A stretch of 49,476 nucleotides of DNA from an uncultured Oscillospiraceae bacterium (GCA_910578505.1 CAJTPV010000024.1:1-49476), one strand, 5' to 3'. Numbered from the stretch's first letter, positions 31,879 to 40,311 are shown. Made by a program: numbers and translations. Notes: generated from the letters alone by a model not told the origin.

Positions 31879-32877
31879 TTGGCAAAGAAATTGAAGGATA
31901 CTGACTATCTGTTTATTTCCACCTACCTGCACAGCCGGGAGCGGGACCTGCTGACCGCCGCCAGAATGGAGCGCATGATCGAGGCGCCCACCGCGGCGGA
32001 GGCGGCCAAGGTGCTCCAGGAGATCGGCTACGGCGAGATGTCCAGCGTCAACGACCGGGAGCTCAGCGCGGTGCTGGCCCAGGAGCAGGAGAAGCTGTTC
32101 CAGGACCTGTACCGGTTCGTGCCGGACAAGGCGGTGGTGGATGTATTCAAGGTCAAGTACGACTACCACAACCTGAAGGCCCTGCTGAAGGCCCGGGCCA
32201 TGAAGCTGGACGGCGGCAGGCTGCTGCTGGACGCGGGCCGGGTGCCGGCGTCCGACCTGCGCCGGGCGGTGACGGAGGGAGATTATGGCTCCCTGCCCCC
32301 CATGCTGCGGCAGGCGGCGGAGGAGGCCGGCGAGGTGCTGGGCAGCACCGGCGACCCCCAGCTCAGCGACTTTTTGCTGGACCGGGCCTACTATGCGGAG
32401 ATGCTGTCCGCCGCACGGGAGACCGGGAGCGAGTTTCTGGTGCGGTACGTGCAGGCCACCATCGATGCGGCCAATTTGCGCAGTGCGGTGCGGACCCTGC
32501 GGATGAAGAAGGGCGGCGACCTGTTGCGGAAGGTCCTGGTGGAGGGCGGTACTATCCGTCCGGACACCATCCAGACGGCGGCCCTGAGCGGGAACCTGGA
32601 GGACCTGTATAAGACCGGCGAGCTGCGCGCCGCAGCGGAGCTGGGCACGGCGGCGGCCCAGGGCGGAAGCCTGACCGCCTTCGAGAAGGCCTGCGACGAC
32701 GCGGTCACCAGCGTGGCGGCCAAGGCCAAGAGCGTGCCCTTTGGCGTGGAGGCTGTTATCAGCTATCTGGCGGCCAAGGAGATCGAGTTTACGGCGGTGC
32801 GCATCATCATGTCCAGCCGGATGGCCGGCATCGGCGGCGACACCATCCGCCAGCGGCTGCGGGAAGCCTATGTGTAA
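31879..32877 (+). CDS. ntpC: V-type ATPase subunit C (AC39 type)
   Basis: 332 residues, all helical, links the rotating central stalk to the K ring. Recognised from the vATP-synt_AC39 pattern (YLFISTYLHSRERDLLTAARMERM, DVFKVKYDYHNLKALLKAR, and the C-terminal IISYLAAKEIEFTAVRIIMSSRMAGI). The start is TTG at 31879, placed 6-8 nt after GGAGG; the ATG at 31871 is out of frame and closes quickly. Followed 17 nt later by subunit F. Confidence 0.92.
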   Translation: MAKKLKDTDYLFISTYLHSRERDLLTAARMERMIEAPTAAEAAKVLQEIGYGEMSSVNDRELSAVLAQEQEKLFQDLYRFVPDKAVVDVFKVKYDYHNLKALLKARAMKLDGGRLLLDAGRVPASDLRRAVTEGDYGSLPPMLRQAAEEAGEVLGSTGDPQLSDFLLDRAYYAEMLSAARETGSEFLVRYVQATIDAANLRSAVRTLRMKKGGDLLRKVLVEGGTIRPDTIQTAALSGNLEDLYKTGELRAAAELGTAAAQGGSLTAFEKACDDAVTSVAAKAKSVPFGVEAVISYLAAKEIEFTAVRIIMSSRMAGIGGDTIRQRLREAYV

Positions 32878-32894
32878 GAAGGGAGGAGACAGGC

Positions 32895-33203
32895 ATGTAT
32901 AAGATCGCGGTACTGGGCGACCGGGACAGCGTGATGGGTTTCAAGGCCCTGGGCCTGGACACCTTCTTTGTGGAGGAGGCGGAGGAGGCCCGGCACACAC
33001 TCCACCGCGTCGCTAAGGAGGAGTACGCCATCGTCTATGTCACCGAGCAGCTGGCGCAGCTTATTCCTGCGGATATTGCCCGCTATAAGACCGAGACTAC
33101 GCCGGCGGTGATCCTGATTCCCGGCAAGACCGGGAGCCTGGGCTTGGGCGCGCAGGCGCTGCAGACGGCAATCGAACGGGCGGTTGGCGCGGATATCGGG
33201 TGA
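32895..33203 (+). CDS. ntpG: V-type ATPase subunit F
   Basis: 102 residues, alpha/beta Rossmann-like: YKIAVLGDRDSVMGFKALGLDTFFVE, then EEYAIVYVTEQLA and the C-terminal PAVILIPGKTGSLGLG. Part of the central shaft with subunit D. In most operons A follows at once; here 457 bp of repeats separate it from A. GGGAGGAG SD. I use the Enterococcus-style symbol ntpG for this subunit; other systems call it atpF. Confidence 0.92.
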   Translation: MYKIAVLGDRDSVMGFKALGLDTFFVEEAEEARHTLHRVAKEEYAIVYVTEQLAQLIPADIARYKTETTPAVILIPGKTGSLGLGAQALQTAIERAVGADIG

Positions 33204-33660
33204 GATTGCGGGGGGTTGGGGAAGCTGTTGCTTGAGGCGGGCTCCGGGGTATCGCCCCCGGACGACTCGTTACTTTGTCAGCAGCGACAAAGTAACCAAA
33301 ACGCCGTTTAAGGGCTTTGCCAGCCCTTAAAAATCCTGGCACACGCGGGGATGAAGGGCCGGACTGCGCTGCCCGTCGAAGTCCCTGCGACCTGTCCCCA
33401 GTCACCTGTCCTGCCGGACTGGCGCTCGAATCAGTACGCCCCGCTGGGGCCCGCCCGCCTGGGCCGGCTCTGTGGGCAAGTCGCTGGTCGGAGCTGTGAC
33501 GGCGGACATCAGCCAACGATCAACGATATCCTTATCATGAAAAGTTTTAGTCGATTTTTTACAAAAAATCGCGGGGTCCAGGGGCAGAGCCCCGGCCGCC
33601 CGCCGCGCGGGCGGAATCCCCGACATGTATCGGAAATCTAACAAGGAAGGCAGTGAAGGA
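33204..33660 (+). repeat. Repeat-filled spacer between V-ATPase F and A genes (includes repeat copy 2)
   Basis: No gene seen. It holds a perfect GTTACTTTGTC / GACAAAGTAAC hairpin (about 33268-33295), a TTTAAGGGCT / AGCCCTTAAA hairpin (about 33306-33330), a GC-rich middle, and from about 33539 to 33623 a second copy of the element at 14535: CGATTTTTT..AAAAAATCG, CAGGGGCAGAGCCCC, CCGCCCG..CGGGCGG, GGAATCCCC. The first part matches sequences I recall as dispersed in Oscillospiraceae genomes. Intrinsic-terminator-like stems here could uncouple A-B-D from the upstream genes. Confidence 0.65.
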
Positions 33661-35442
33661 ATGAGTCTAGGTAAGATCATCAAGGTTTCCGGCCCGCTGG
33701 TCGTCGCCGACGGCATGAGCGATGCGAATATGCAGGACACCGTCCGCGTGGGCGATCAGCGGCTGATCGGTGAAATCCTTACGATGACCGGCGACCGGGC
33801 CTCCATTCAGGTCTATGAGGAGACCTCCGGCTTGGGCCCCGGCGCTAAGGTGGAAACTACCGGCGCGCCGCTGAGCGTCGAGCTCGGCCCCGGCATCATC
33901 GAAAATATTTACGACGGCATCCAGCGCCCGCTGGAGGAAATCGTTAAGCAAACCCACTCCAACAACCTGGCCCGCGGCGTCGAAGTCCCCGCCCTCACCC
34001 GTGAGAAAAAATGGGCCTACACCCCTGTCGCCCAAAAAGGCGACAAGGTCACCGGCGGCGACGTGCTGGGCACTGTGCCCGAAACTGAAGTCGTCCTCCA
34101 CAAAGTCATGGTCCCCAACGGCATCACCGGCACCGTGGAGTGGACCATCAAACCCGGCGACTACATTGTGGACGAGGTCGTCGCAAAAGTTAAGACCGAT
34201 AAGGGCGAGATCAAAGAACTCACCATGGTCCAGAAATGGCCCGTCCGCGTGGGCCGCCCCTATAAGCGCAAATACAACCCCGTCGCCCCCCTCCAGTCCG
34301 GTCAGCGGATCATCGACACCCTGTTCCCCATCGCCAAGGGCGGTACCGCCGCCGTGCCCGGCCCCTTCGGCTCCGGAAAGACCGTCGTCCAGCACCAGCT
34401 GGCCAAATGGTCCGATGTGGACATCGTGGTGTATGTCGGCTGCGGCGAGCGCGGCAACGAGATGACCGACGTTCTGCGCGAGTTCCCTGAACTGACCGAC
34501 CCCCGCACCGGCAAGTCCCTGATGAAGCGGACCGTGTTGATCGCCAACACCTCCGACATGCCCGTGGCCGCCCGTGAGGCCTCCGTCTACACCGGCATCA
34601 CCATCGCCGAGTACTTCCGGGATATGGGCTACGCCGTGGCCGTCATCGCCGACTCCACCTCCCGCTGGGCCGAGGCCCTGCGCGAGATGTCCGGCCGCTT
34701 GGAGGAAATGCCCGGTGAAGAGGGCTACCCCGCCTACCTGGCCTCCCGTCTGGCCCAGTTCTATGAGCGGGCCGGCGTCGTGCAGTGCATGGGCACCGAG
34801 GACCGCACCGGCTCCCTGACCGCCGTGGGCGCGGTGTCGCCTCCGGGCGGCGACCTGTCCGAGCCGGTCAGCCAGGGCACCATGCGGATCACCAAGGTGT
34901 TCTGGTCCCTGGACGCCTCCCTGGCCTACCGCCGCCACTTCCCCGCCATCAACTGGCTGAAGTCCCACTCCCTGTACCTGGACAGCATGAAGCCCTGGTT
35001 CGACGAGCACTATGGCCCCGCCTTCATGGAAAACCGCGGCAAGGCCATGAGCCTGCTCCAGGAGGAGGATGAGCTCAATGAGATCGTACAGCTGGTCGGT
35101 AAGGACTCCCTGAGCGCCAGCGATCAGCTGACCCTGGAGGTTGCCAAGATGGTGCGCGAGGACTTCCTCCAGCAAAACGCCTTTATGGACGTGGACAGCT
35201 ACTCCAGCCACGACAGGCAGATGCGGATGCTGGCCATGATCCTCGACTATGAAAAGCTGGCTCGTGACGCCGTGGACAAGGGCGCGGAGCTCAACGCCCT
35301 GCTGGAAATCCCGGCGAAGGAGAAAATCGGCCGGGCGAAATTCGTGGAGGCCGACATCTACCAGAAGGAGTACGCCGCCATCAGCGAGGAAGTGGAGCGG
35401 GAGATCGCGGCCATTGTTGAGAAAGCAGGTGCCGAGTTATGA
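33661..35442 (+). CDS. ntpA: V-type ATPase catalytic subunit A
   Basis: 593 residues. Catalytic ATP-binding subunit: Walker A GPFGSGKT with Lys240, the VYVGCGERGNEMTDVL stretch, the bulge region specific to V/A-type A subunits, Walker B (VAVIADSTSRWAEALREMSGRLEEMPGEEGYPAYL) and the C-terminal helical domain. ATG 33661 with AAGGA upstream; the frame extends 12 codons earlier without conservation. Stop overlaps the start of subunit B (ATGA arrangement). It may be transcribed partly from a promoter inside the repeat spacer, though none is obvious. Confidence 0.97.
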   Translation: MSLGKIIKVSGPLVVADGMSDANMQDTVRVGDQRLIGEILTMTGDRASIQVYEETSGLGPGAKVETTGAPLSVELGPGIIENIYDGIQRPLEEIVKQTHSNNLARGVEVPALTREKKWAYTPVAQKGDKVTGGDVLGTVPETEVVLHKVMVPNGITGTVEWTIKPGDYIVDEVVAKVKTDKGEIKELTMVQKWPVRVGRPYKRKYNPVAPLQSGQRIIDTLFPIAKGGTAAVPGPFGSGKTVVQHQLAKWSDVDIVVYVGCGERGNEMTDVLREFPELTDPRTGKSLMKRTVLIANTSDMPVAAREASVYTGITIAEYFRDMGYAVAVIADSTSRWAEALREMSGRLEEMPGEEGYPAYLASRLAQFYERAGVVQCMGTEDRTGSLTAVGAVSPPGGDLSEPVSQGTMRITKVFWSLDASLAYRRHFPAINWLKSHSLYLDSMKPWFDEHYGPAFMENRGKAMSLLQEEDELNEIVQLVGKDSLSASDQLTLEVAKMVREDFLQQNAFMDVDSYSSHDRQMRMLAMILDYEKLARDAVDKGAELNALLEIPAKEKIGRAKFVEADIYQKEYAAISEEVEREIAAIVEKAGAEL

Positions 35443-36818
35443 TGAAGGAATACCGTACCATACATGAGATCTCCGGACCTCTGATGGTGGTCGAGCAAGT
35501 AGAAGGCGTCACCTACGACGAGCTGGGCGAAATCGAGCTGGCCGACGGCTCCCGCCGCCGCTGCCAGGTGCTGGAGGTCAACGGCAACAAGGCCGTTGTG
35601 CAGCTGTTCGAGCCCTCCGCCGGTATCAACCTGCGTGACTCCAAGATCCGCTTCCTGGGCCACCCCCTGGAGCTGGGCGTCTCCGCCGACATGCTGGGCC
35701 GCGTGTTCAACGGCATGGGCCAGCCCATCGACGGCGGCCCCGCCATCCTGCCGGAGGAGAACCGGGACATCAACGGCCTGCCCATGAACCCGGCGGCCCG
35801 CGACTACCCCAACGAGTTTATCCAGACCGGCGTCAGCGCTATCGACGGACTGAATACCCTGGTCCGCGGACAGAAGCTGCCCATCTTCTCCGGCTCCGGC
35901 CTGCCCCACGCCCAGCTGGCGGCCCAGATCGCCCGTCAGGCCAAGGTGCTGGGCGGCGAGAGCAATTTCGCCGTGGTGTTCGCCGCCATCGGCATCACCT
36001 TCGAGGAGTCCGAGTACTTTGTCAACGAGTTCAAGCGCACCGGCGCCATTGACCGTACCGTCCTGTTTACCAACCTGGCCAACGACCCGGCTGTCGAGCG
36101 TATCGCCACCCCGCGTATGGCCCTGACCGCCGCGGAATACCTGGCCTTTGACAAGGGCATGCACGTGCTGGTCATCCTCACGGATATTACCAACTACGCC
36201 GAGGCCCTCCGTGAGGTCTCCGCCGCCAAGAAGGAAGTCCCCGGACGGCGCGGCTACCCCGGCTATCTGTACACCAACCTGGCCACCATCTATGAGCGCG
36301 CGGGCCGTCAGCTGGGCAAGGAGGGGTCCATCACCATGATCCCCATCCTGACCATGCCGGAAGACGACAAGACCCACCCCATCCCCGACCTGACCGGGTA
36401 TATCACCGAGGGCCAGATCATCCTCAGCCGGGAGCTGCACCGCAAGGGCCTCAACCCGCCCATCGATGTGCTGCCCAGCCTGTCCCGTCTGAAGGACAAG
36501 GGCGTGGGCCCCGGCAAGACCCGCGAGGACCATGCCAGCACCATGAACCAGCTGTTTGCGGCCTACGCCTCCGGTAAGGAGGCCAACGAGCTGATGACCA
36601 TTCTGGGTGAGGCGGCGCTGACGCCCACGGACCTGCTGTACGCCAAATTCGCCGACGAGTTTGAGAAGCGGTATGTGTCCCAGGGCTACGAGACCAACCG
36701 GAGCATCGAGGAGACGCTGAACCTGGGCTGGGAGCTGCTGAGCATCCTGCCGAAGAGCGAGCTGAAGCGTATTAAGCAGGATATGATCGACAAGTACCTG
36801 CCTAAGAAAGACGCATGA
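35439..36818 (+). CDS. ntpB: V-type ATPase regulatory subunit B
   Basis: 459 residues. Homologous to A but with the degenerate nucleotide site of B subunits (PIFSGSGLPHAQLAAQIARQ instead of a Walker A). ISGPLMVVEQVEGVTYDELGEIELADGSRRR at the N-terminus and YPGYLYTNLATIYERAG near the middle are diagnostic. Overlaps the A stop codon by 4 nt; a second ATG follows immediately at 35442. Alternates with A in the head. Confidence 0.97.
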   Translation: MMKEYRTIHEISGPLMVVEQVEGVTYDELGEIELADGSRRRCQVLEVNGNKAVVQLFEPSAGINLRDSKIRFLGHPLELGVSADMLGRVFNGMGQPIDGGPAILPEENRDINGLPMNPAARDYPNEFIQTGVSAIDGLNTLVRGQKLPIFSGSGLPHAQLAAQIARQAKVLGGESNFAVVFAAIGITFEESEYFVNEFKRTGAIDRTVLFTNLANDPAVERIATPRMALTAAEYLAFDKGMHVLVILTDITNYAEALREVSAAKKEVPGRRGYPGYLYTNLATIYERAGRQLGKEGSITMIPILTMPEDDKTHPIPDLTGYITEGQIILSRELHRKGLNPPIDVLPSLSRLKDKGVGPGKTREDHASTMNQLFAAYASGKEANELMTILGEAALTPTDLLYAKFADEFEKRYVSQGYETNRSIEETLNLGWELLSILPKSELKRIKQDMIDKYLPKKDA

Positions 36819-36846
36819 GCGCCGCAGATAGGAAAGAGGTGGAGTA

Positions 36847-37509
36847 ATGGCCTCTAAGACTGTAAACCCGACCAGAATGGAGCTGACCCGGCTGAAGGGG
36901 CGGCTGAAGACCGCCACCCGCGGCCATAAGCTGCTGAAGGATAAGCGGGACGAACTGATGAAACAGTTTCTGGAGATCGTCCGGCGGAACCGGGAGCTGC
37001 GCAAGAAGGTGGAGCAGGGCCTGGAGAAGGCCAACGCCGCTTTCACCGTGGCGTCGGCCCTGATGAGCCCGGAGATGCTGGAGCAGGCGCTGCTGTATCC
37101 GAAGCAGAGCGTGGAGCTGGATATGAAGTTCAAGAACGTCATGTCCGTCAACGTGCCGGTGTATGAGTTCCACACCAGGAACGAGGACCCGGCGGAGATC
37201 TACCCCTACGGCTTCGCCCAGACGTCCGGCGAGCTGGACGCCGCCTTGGACGCCCTGGCCAACGTGTTCCACGATATGCTGGAGCTGGCCGAGGTGGAGA
37301 AGACCATGCAGCTGCTGGCGGAGGATATCGAGAAGACCCGCCGCCGCGTCAACGCGCTGGAGTACGTCATGATCCCTCAGTTTCAGCAGAATATCCGGTA
37401 TATCTCCATGAAACTGGAGGAAAATGAGCGCGGCAACATCACCCGCCTGATGAAGGTCAAGGATATGGTGCTGCAGGAAGCCCACGATTTCCAGCAGCCT
37501 ATGGGCTGA
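36847..37509 (+). CDS. ntpD: V-type ATPase subunit D (central rotor shaft)
   Basis: 220 residues: two long terminal helices forming an antiparallel coiled coil (NPTRMELTRLKGRLKTATRGHKLLKDKRDELMK ... KTRRRVNALEYVMIPQFQQNIRYISMKLEENER) with a small middle domain, the ATP-synt_D family pattern. AAAGAGGTGG SD, 28 nt after B. Last gene of the operon, with a strong terminator 14 nt downstream. Confidence 0.96.
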   Translation: MASKTVNPTRMELTRLKGRLKTATRGHKLLKDKRDELMKQFLEIVRRNRELRKKVEQGLEKANAAFTVASALMSPEMLEQALLYPKQSVELDMKFKNVMSVNVPVYEFHTRNEDPAEIYPYGFAQTSGELDAALDALANVFHDMLELAEVEKTMQLLAEDIEKTRRRVNALEYVMIPQFQQNIRYISMKLEENERGNITRLMKVKDMVLQEAHDFQQPMG

Positions 37510-37520
37510 GAAAGCAAGTA

Positions 37521-37564
37521 AAGACGGTACTGCCCGGGAGGAATCCCAGGCAGTACCGTTTTTG
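37521..37564 (+). terminator. Terminator of the V-ATPase operon
   Basis: ACGGTACTGCC and GGCAGTACCGT form a perfect 11-bp stem with a 14-nt loop, followed by TTTTTG. Confidence 0.9.
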
Positions 37565-37754
37565 TTGCTTATATAAAGCGGACGTTCCGCATTTTTGCGC
37601 GAAAAGCACGGATAAAAGAGGGGTGAAAACCGTCTGCAATGATGGTATACTTGGCCCGTGCCAATTCGACAGGAAGATTGCTATAATACGAATCTGACGA
37701 AATATGGCAGAGAAAAAGCAGTCCTTCGGGGCTGCCTTTTCGCTGCCCGATATT
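37565..37754. other. Intergenic region with an isolated promoter and the cupin terminator
   Basis: No gene I would defend. TG-C-TATAAT at about 37678-37686 reads rightward. About 45 nt later AAAAAGCAGTCC-TTCG-GGGCTGCCTTTT (37711-37741) forms a UUCG-capped hairpin that on the minus strand is followed by TTTTT and ends the cupin transcript. The rightward promoter would give only a roughly 50-nt RNA. Confidence 0.5.
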
Positions 37755-38168
37755 TTACGGCAGCTTACGGTATTCCTCGTCCGTCACCGGCTCCAGCCAT
37801 TCGTTGGCGGCATCCTCTCCGGGAACCTCTACGGCCAGATGGATAAACCAGTCGTCCTTTGCGGCCCCGTGCCAGTGTTTCACGCCGGCGGGGATGTTCA
37901 CCACATCCCCGGCCTGGAGGGCCTGGGCGGGCTTGCCCCACTCCTGATACCAGCCGCGCCCGCCGGTGACCAGCAAAATCTGCCCGCCGCCTCGGGACGC
38001 ATTGTGGATGTGCCAGTTATTGCGGCATCCCGGCGCAAAGGTCACATTCCCAATCACTACCCCATGGGTGGAGAGCATACTGAGGTAGGATGTGCCGGTG
38101 AAATATTGGGCGTATTCGGTATTCTCCTGCCCCAGGGGAAAAATGGCGATGTCTCTTAAATTATACAT
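37755..38168 (-). CDS. Cupin domain protein
   Basis: 137 residues, a single small beta-barrel. Metal-binding motif 1 is visible (TFAPGCRNNWHIHNASRGGGQILLVTGGRGWYQ) and motif 2 (LQAGDVVNIPAGVKHWHGA), so the His/Glu-type metal site is essentially present. It resembles the carboxymuconolactone-decarboxylase-associated cupins often found with flavodoxins and oxidoreductases. Located 35 nt downstream of the SLH-flavodoxin gene on the same strand, so likely one operon with the redox genes. Substrate unknown. Confidence 0.9.
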   Translation of the reverse strand: MYNLRDIAIFPLGQENTEYAQYFTGTSYLSMLSTHGVVIGNVTFAPGCRNNWHIHNASRGGGQILLVTGGRGWYQEWGKPAQALQAGDVVNIPAGVKHWHGAAKDDWFIHLAVEVPGEDAANEWLEPVTDEEYRKLP

Positions 38169-38203
38169 TTTTATTGTCTCCTTTCGTCTGCCTTATCCGA
38201 TAT

Positions 38204-39349
38204 TCAGGCCTCAGGGGTCGATGTGAGCTCCAGACCGTCCACCCAATCCTCCACCGTGGAGCGGGAGGCGCCGCCGCTGAACCGCTGGCCGTCCATCCAG
38301 GTGGCGCCGCTGGTCAGAGCGTGGAGAGTTGTGGCGCTGGAGCCGATGCCGCTGCTGCCGGAGGTGCAGAAGGGAACGATGGTCTTGCCGCTGAGATTGT
38401 AGCTCTCCAGGAAGGTGCTGATAATCTTCGGAGCCTGCCCCCACCAGATGGGATAGCCCAGGAAAATCACATCGTACTGCTCCATATTCTCCACGCTGCC
38501 GGAAATAGCGGGGCGGGCGCTGGCATCGTTTTGCTCCCGATTGGCGCGGCAGTCGGCGTTATAGTCCAGGTCCGCGGCGCTATAGGGTGTTTCCGGTGTG
38601 ATCTCATAGAGGTCGGCATCCAGAATAGCGTCCAGATGATTTGCGATGCCCTCCGTGTTGTTGGTAGCAGAGAAGTAGGCAATCAGCACCTTCCTGCCCT
38701 CGCTGGGAGCAGGCTGGGGGACGGGGGCAGGCTGGCTGCGGCTGTAATTCATCAGCGCGGCGGCAATGTGGGCGCGGGTGGCGTTGCTTTTCGGGGCAAA
38801 CACGCCGGCAGACGCAGGAGCCACGATGTTGTTGACGCTGGCCCAATCCACAGCGGCGGCAGCGTAGGAGGCAATTTCGGCTTCATCAGTGTAATCGCCG
38901 GCCCCATCGGCCGCAGGACTGCCTGCGTAACGCCAGAAGATGGCGGCCATCTGCTCACGGCTCACCGGATCGTTGGGACCGAACAGTCCGCCGCCGTAGC
39001 CGCTGATGAGATTCTGCTGCGAAGCCCACAGCACGGCGTCGTTGTACCAAGCGCCATCATCAGTATCGGTGAAGGCGTCTGTTCCCGTCACAGCCGGAGT
39101 GCCCTCAATCCGGTAGAGAACAGTGGCAAGCTGCGCTCTGGTCAGAATGCTCTCCGGAGCAAACCGGTTGTTGCCGGTTCCGTCCATCAGGTTGTGCTCC
39201 CGGCAGTATATGACGGCTTCGGCGTACCATGCACCGGCGTCCACATCGGAAAACCCGGTATCGTCCACAGCGGCCAAAGCCGGGACAGCCAAGGCAAGGG
39301 CCAGCGTCAAGGTCAGGAGCAGTGCTCCAAAATGTTTCAGGTTTTTCAC
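38204..39349 (-). CDS. Exported SLH-anchored flavodoxin
   Basis: 381 residues. A signal peptide (1-26, hydrophobic LLLTLTLALALA, cleavage after ALA), three S-layer homology repeats (about 32-80, 90-140, 148-205; each with the FSD-x-W-Y-AV / F-P-T-R-A pattern), a Pro-rich linker, then a flavodoxin_4-type domain (about 222-378: KVLIAYFSATNNTEGIANHL FMN loop, DVIFLGYPIWWGQAPKI aromatic flavin-stacking segment). A flavodoxin tied to the cell wall is unusual because flavodoxins are normally cytoplasmic. It lies beside a cytoplasmic flavodoxin paralog. An intact flavin site suggests an extracellular electron transfer or quinone/flavin reductase role. Confidence 0.88.
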   Translation of the reverse strand: MKNLKHFGALLLTLTLALALAVPALAAVDDTGFSDVDAGAWYAEAVIYCREHNLMDGTGNNRFAPESILTRAQLATVLYRIEGTPAVTGTDAFTDTDDGAWYNDAVLWASQQNLISGYGGGLFGPNDPVSREQMAAIFWRYAGSPAADGAGDYTDEAEIASYAAAAVDWASVNNIVAPASAGVFAPKSNATRAHIAAALMNYSRSQPAPVPQPAPSEGRKVLIAYFSATNNTEGIANHLDAILDADLYEITPETPYSAADLDYNADCRANREQNDASARPAISGSVENMEQYDVIFLGYPIWWGQAPKIISTFLESYNLSGKTIVPFCTSGSSGIGSSATTLHALTSGATWMDGQRFSGGASRSTVEDWVDGLELTSTPEA

Positions 39350-39381
39350 TATCCGTAGCTCCTTCTTTTGATTTCATCTCA

Positions 39382-39861
39382 TTACATGGATAAGCTGCTG
39401 ACCCAGGCGGCAAGGGATTCCCTGGTCTGCCGGCCATTGAGCAGTTTCCCGTCCCGGATGACCGCGCCCCTGGCACTGTTTTTCAGATCAGCGGCGGTTT
39501 TACCGAAGCCGCTGCCGCCGGAGGTGGCGAAGAGGATGATAGTCTTTCCTGTAAAATCATAGCTTTCCAGGAAAGTGTTGACGATGGTGGGAGCCGTGTA
39601 CCACCAGATGGGGAAGCCCAGGAACACAGTGTCGTAGTCCTCCACATGGGCGGTCTGATCCGCCAGGGGCGGGCGGAAGGACTTGTCGCTCATCTCCACG
39701 CTGCTGCGGGACTTCTTGTCCTGCCAGTTCAAGTCGGCATGGGTATAGGGGGTCTGCGGTTTGATCTCATAGAGGTCGGCTTTCGCCGCCTCCGCCAGTG
39801 TCCTGGCCACTGCAGCAGTGGTACCGCTGGCGGAGAAGTATGCTACTAATTTTTTGCTCAT
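39382..39861 (-). CDS. Flavodoxin
   Basis: 159 residues, cytoplasmic, no signal peptide. Flavodoxin_4-type: LVAYFSASGTTAAVARTL phosphate loop, DTVFLGFPIWWYTAP flavin-stacking loop and FATSGGSGFG. Closely related in sequence to the C-terminal domain of the downstream SLH protein (32 nt away), which suggests duplication followed by fusion to an export module. ATG with GGAGGA upstream, driven by the MerR-type promoter at 39917-39947, so expression probably responds to a chemical or redox stress. Confidence 0.93.
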   Translation of the reverse strand: MSKKLVAYFSASGTTAAVARTLAEAAKADLYEIKPQTPYTHADLNWQDKKSRSSVEMSDKSFRPPLADQTAHVEDYDTVFLGFPIWWYTAPTIVNTFLESYDFTGKTIILFATSGGSGFGKTAADLKNSARGAVIRDGKLLNGRQTRESLAAWVSSLSM

Positions 39862-39916
39862 AATGGATTCCTCCTGTCGTTATTTGATTTCCTGATGATA
39901 GGCCAATTCCTCTTAC

Positions 39917-39947
39917 ATCCTACATCTTGAAGTGAACTCCAAGTCAA
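39917..39947 (-). promoter_or_regulatory. MerR-type promoter/operator of the flavodoxin-cupin operon
   Basis: Minus strand: TTGACT (39947-39942), a 19-bp spacer, TAGGAT (39922-39917). The spacer region holds the near-perfect palindrome CTTGGAGTTCACTTCAAG. A 19-bp spacer with a CTTGGAGT-type palindrome is the hallmark of MerR-family activators. No MerR gene is in the window. Confidence 0.8.
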
Positions 39948-40116
39948 GAGCTTTTTTGAAATTTGACCGCTTCTGCATCAGACAGCGCAGATACTCCGAC
40001 CGGTCCGGCCTTGGCTCCGGTTTCATGATAAACGCTGTATCCTGAAATTGCAAATGCTTCCTTGTAATGCCCAACTATGCTGAAAACGTATATTGGGCTT
40101 GCGGACGATCTGTTCT

Positions 40117-40155
40117 ATATGCTATACTAAAGAAAATAAATAGGGGGTGATTCTC
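40117..40155 (+). promoter_or_regulatory. Promoter and RBS of the LysR remnant
   Basis: TTGCGG, 18-bp spacer, TATACT (to about 40136) with TG one base upstream, then TAGGGGGTGA as SD before the ATG at 40156. Confidence 0.5.
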
Positions 40156-40257
40156 ATGGAATTGCGTGTTTTGAGATACTTTTTGACAGTGGCACAGGAG
40201 GAAAATATTTCTCACGCGGCGGATATCCTCCACGTTACACAGCCCAATTTGATGAAA
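40156..40257 (+). pseudogene. LysR-family regulator, N-terminal stub
   Basis: The first 33 codons are a textbook LysR helix-turn-helix start (LRVLRYFLTVAQEENISHAADILHVTQPNL). After QPNL the expected SRQ-LE-ELG-LF recognition helix is missing and the frame runs into the hairpin at 40263 and antisense of the next gene, closing at 40485. The remaining 250 or so residues are gone. Promoter and SD are intact. It is divergent from the flavodoxin operon, where a LysR activator would normally sit. Confidence 0.85.
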
Positions 40258-40262
40258 AAGTC

Positions 40263-40305
40263 ATTATCCTCACGAACAGGAAATGTTCCCGCTCGTGAGG
40301 ATAAT
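40263..40305 (-). terminator. Long perfect hairpin at the LysR-remnant junction
   Basis: ATTATCCTCACGA (40263-40275) and TCGTGAGGATAAT (40293-40305) pair perfectly over 13 bp, with an inner GGAA/TTCC stem. On the minus strand GACTTTTTC follows, so it can end the leftward transcript. Confidence 0.7.
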
Positions 40306-40311
40306 CTTGGC

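Noticed and set aside
33667..35211. 514-codon minus-strand frame opposite V-ATPase A
   Set aside because: Mirror of a highly conserved gene with strong codon bias; no family resemblance.
37704..38159. 151-codon plus-strand frame opposite the cupin gene
   Set aside because: It begins inside the cupin terminator, and cupin motifs are clear on the minus strand. An upstream TATAAT alone does not justify a gene.
40263..40305. Hairpin as the terminal inverted repeat of a transposon
   Set aside because: No matching copy bounds the other side of the HAD-bgl block and no transposase is present; a leftward T-run makes a terminator the simpler reading.
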